Shown here one piece after another: positions 4,396 to 5,386 of a DNA stretch of 5,386 nucleotides. The notes below the pieces were generated by a model, which saw nothing but the letters and a program-made list of their open reading frames with translations, was not told the DNA's origin and made no database searches. This DNA comes from Pseudomonadota bacterium (GTDB lineage Bacteria; Pseudomonadota; Gammaproteobacteria; Xanthomonadales; Xanthomonadaceae): the NCBI GenBank assembly GCA_023393895.1, contig JAEXBT010000039.1, positions 1 through 5,386 of the forward strand. Reading direction: 5' to 3'. The translations under genes and the position numbers were made by a program. Numbering within the stretch: position 1 is the first letter of the stretch; every line of letters begins with the position of its first letter.

Positions 4396-5386
4396 CGATT
4401 CTTTCCGGTGGTACGGGTCTCGCGCGCGCTGCCGGGGTCGTCCAGCATCGCGGGCAGGGTGAACTTGAAGCTGGCGCCTTCGCCGGGGCGGGAATCGGCG
4501 CTGATCTGCCCGCCGTGGCGCACCAGGACGCGCTGTACGTTGGCCAGGCCGATGCCGGTGCCCGGGAACTCGCTCGCCTTGTGCATGCGCTGGAACACGC
4601 CGAACAGCTTGCCAGCATACGCCATGTCGAAGCCGACGCCGTTGTCGATCACGGTGAACTCGTGGCTTCCGTCCGCCAGGCGCTGGTGTTTGACCTCCAC
4701 CACGGTCAGTTCCCGCGGCGCGCTGTACTTGATGGCGTTGCCGAGCAGGTTGATCCACACCTGCCGCATCATGTTCTCGTCGGCGACGACGATCGGCAGC
4801 GGCTGGATCTTCCACTCGATGCGGCGATCCGGCGTTTCGGTCTGGGCATTGGAATCCAGCAGCGCACGGGTTTCCTCGACCAGCGACTGCATGTCGACGG
4901 GCTGCAGCCGGAGCGCGCTGCGCCCGAGGCGCGAATAGACCAGCAGGTCGTCGATCAGCGCCGCCATGCGCTTGGCGGAGGCGTCGATCGTCGCCAGGTA
5001 ATGGCGGGACCGCTCGCTGGCATCTTCGCCCAGCTCGCGGCCCAGCTTTTCCGCGAAGCCCGAGATGTGGCGCAGCGGGGCGCGCAGGTCGTGCGACACC
5101 GAGTAACTGAACGCCTCCAGCTCGCGGTTGGCGTCCGACACCTGGTCGATCTTGCCCCGCAGCTGCTGGTTGAGCTCGGAGATTTCCATCTCCGCGGTCT
5201 TCTGGTGGGTGATGTCGCTGAGCGTGATCAGCGCCACTTCATCCTCGCTGTCCGGCAGCACCATGCGTTGCGCGTTCAGCAGCATGGTGCGTTGCAGGCC
5301 ATCGGACGTGGTCTGCGAAAGCTCGTAGTCCCAGAGCTCGCGCCCGCGGCTCACCACGTCATGCAGGCGCTGGGTGATCTCGCGCC
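4392..5386 (-). CDS. PAS-domain sensor histidine kinase, C-terminal part (cut by right edge)
   Basis: The frame is open through the right edge (about 331 codons seen); the GTG at 5355-5357 is internal, not the start. The visible N-terminal part is the end of a PAS domain with a PAC-like strand (RTMLLNAQRMV, then ALITLSDIT), followed by a helical linker (about 5207-5120). Next comes a HisKA dimerisation domain with FSYSVSHDLRAPLRHISGF, whose phospho-accepting His is encoded at 5091-5093. The HATPase domain shows the N box (QVWINLLGNAIKYS), G1 (DNGVGFD), F box (LFGVFQRMH) and G2 (GTGIGLANVQRVLVRHGG). No membrane span is visible in this part, and no receiver is fused at the C terminus. It should autophosphorylate on His and pass phosphate to the downstream receivers. 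The sensed signal is unknown, because the N terminus lies outside the window. Confidence 0.93.
   Translation of the reverse strand, partial: REITQRLHDVVSRGRELWDYELSQTTSDGLQRTMLLNAQRMVLPDSEDEVALITLSDITHQKTAEMEISELNQQLRGKIDQVSDANRELEAFSYSVSHDLRAPLRHISGFAEKLGRELGEDASERSRHYLATIDASAKRMAALIDDLLVYSRLGRSALRLQPVDMQSLVEETRALLDSNAQTETPDRRIEWKIQPLPIVVADENMMRQVWINLLGNAIKYSAPRELTVVEVKHQRLADGSHEFTVIDNGVGFDMAYAGKLFGVFQRMHKASEFPGTGIGLANVQRVLVRHGGQISADSRPGEGASFKFTLPAMLDDPGSARETRTTGKNR
4401..4406 (-). promoter_or_regulatory. ribosome binding site of the Rcp1-like receiver gene
   Basis: GGAAAG on the minus strand lies 5 bases upstream of the ATG at 4395, inside the 3' end of the kinase gene. It supports that start and tight co-translation with the kinase. 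It is the clearest Shine-Dalgarno in the window. Confidence 0.6.

Noticed and set aside
3955..4815. 286-residue version of the Rcp1-like receiver with a long N-terminal extension
   Set aside because: The extension reads the kinase gene in another frame and is Arg/Gly-rich. The ATG at 4395 has a ribosome site and begins the receiver domain exactly.
3943..4938. 331-codon open frame on the plus strand
   Set aside because: It is antisense to the Rcp1-like receiver and kinase, both of which have complete motif sets. The antisense product has no coherent domain.
5355..5357. GTG as start codon of the histidine kinase
   Set aside because: The frame stays open upstream to the window edge and the GTG lies within the PAS domain, so the gene is cut by the window, not short.

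Overview
The window is GC-rich bacterial chromosome with strong G/C third-position bias and densely packed genes. The gene repertoire and protein style point to a gammaproteobacterium of the Xanthomonadaceae/Lysobacteraceae (Lysobacter, Luteimonas or Xanthomonas-like). The repertoire includes an M28 peptidase of the type common in xanthomonads, a short RluF, a DUF2189 membrane protein, and a PAS histidine kinase with stand-alone receivers. The taxonomic placement is inference from protein resemblance only. No mobile element, CRISPR array, tRNA or rRNA was seen, and the region looks like ordinary core or near-core chromosome.

Layout. (1) Bases 1-228, minus strand: the N-terminal part of a small DsbB-like membrane protein with a CPFC motif, cut by the left edge. 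(2) Bases 397-1836, minus: an exported M28-family zinc aminopeptidase with a C-terminal fibronectin type III-like domain. (3) A divergent intergenic region of about 116 bp containing inverted GCATGG-type repeats. (4) Bases 1953-2666, plus: 23S rRNA pseudouridine synthase RluF. (5) Bases 2739-3539, plus: a DUF2189 polytopic membrane protein of unknown function. (6) Bases 3540-3578: a short convergent junction with a hairpin. (7) Bases 3579-5386, minus: a three-gene two-component operon in the order kinase (cut by the right edge), Rcp1-like receiver, second CheY-like receiver. Its first two genes overlap by 4 bases and its last two are 4 bases apart. The longest stretch without a gene is 229-396; it holds an 8-bp inverted repeat and at best a weak promoter.

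How the genes relate. The clearest functional unit is the kinase-receiver-receiver operon. Neither receiver has an output domain, so the signal must pass to a partner protein or be relayed or buffered between receivers. The peptidase and the DsbB-like gene share a strand. The peptidase's only two cysteines form a CGGC pair, so a disulfide link is conceivable but unproven. RluF and the DUF2189 protein are co-oriented, but two small hairpins lie between them and no functional link is evident.

I see no convincing undescribed system. The points most worth checking are the His-to-Asp change in the first metal motif of the peptidase, the two-receiver output of the kinase, and the symmetric repeats over the peptidase start codon.
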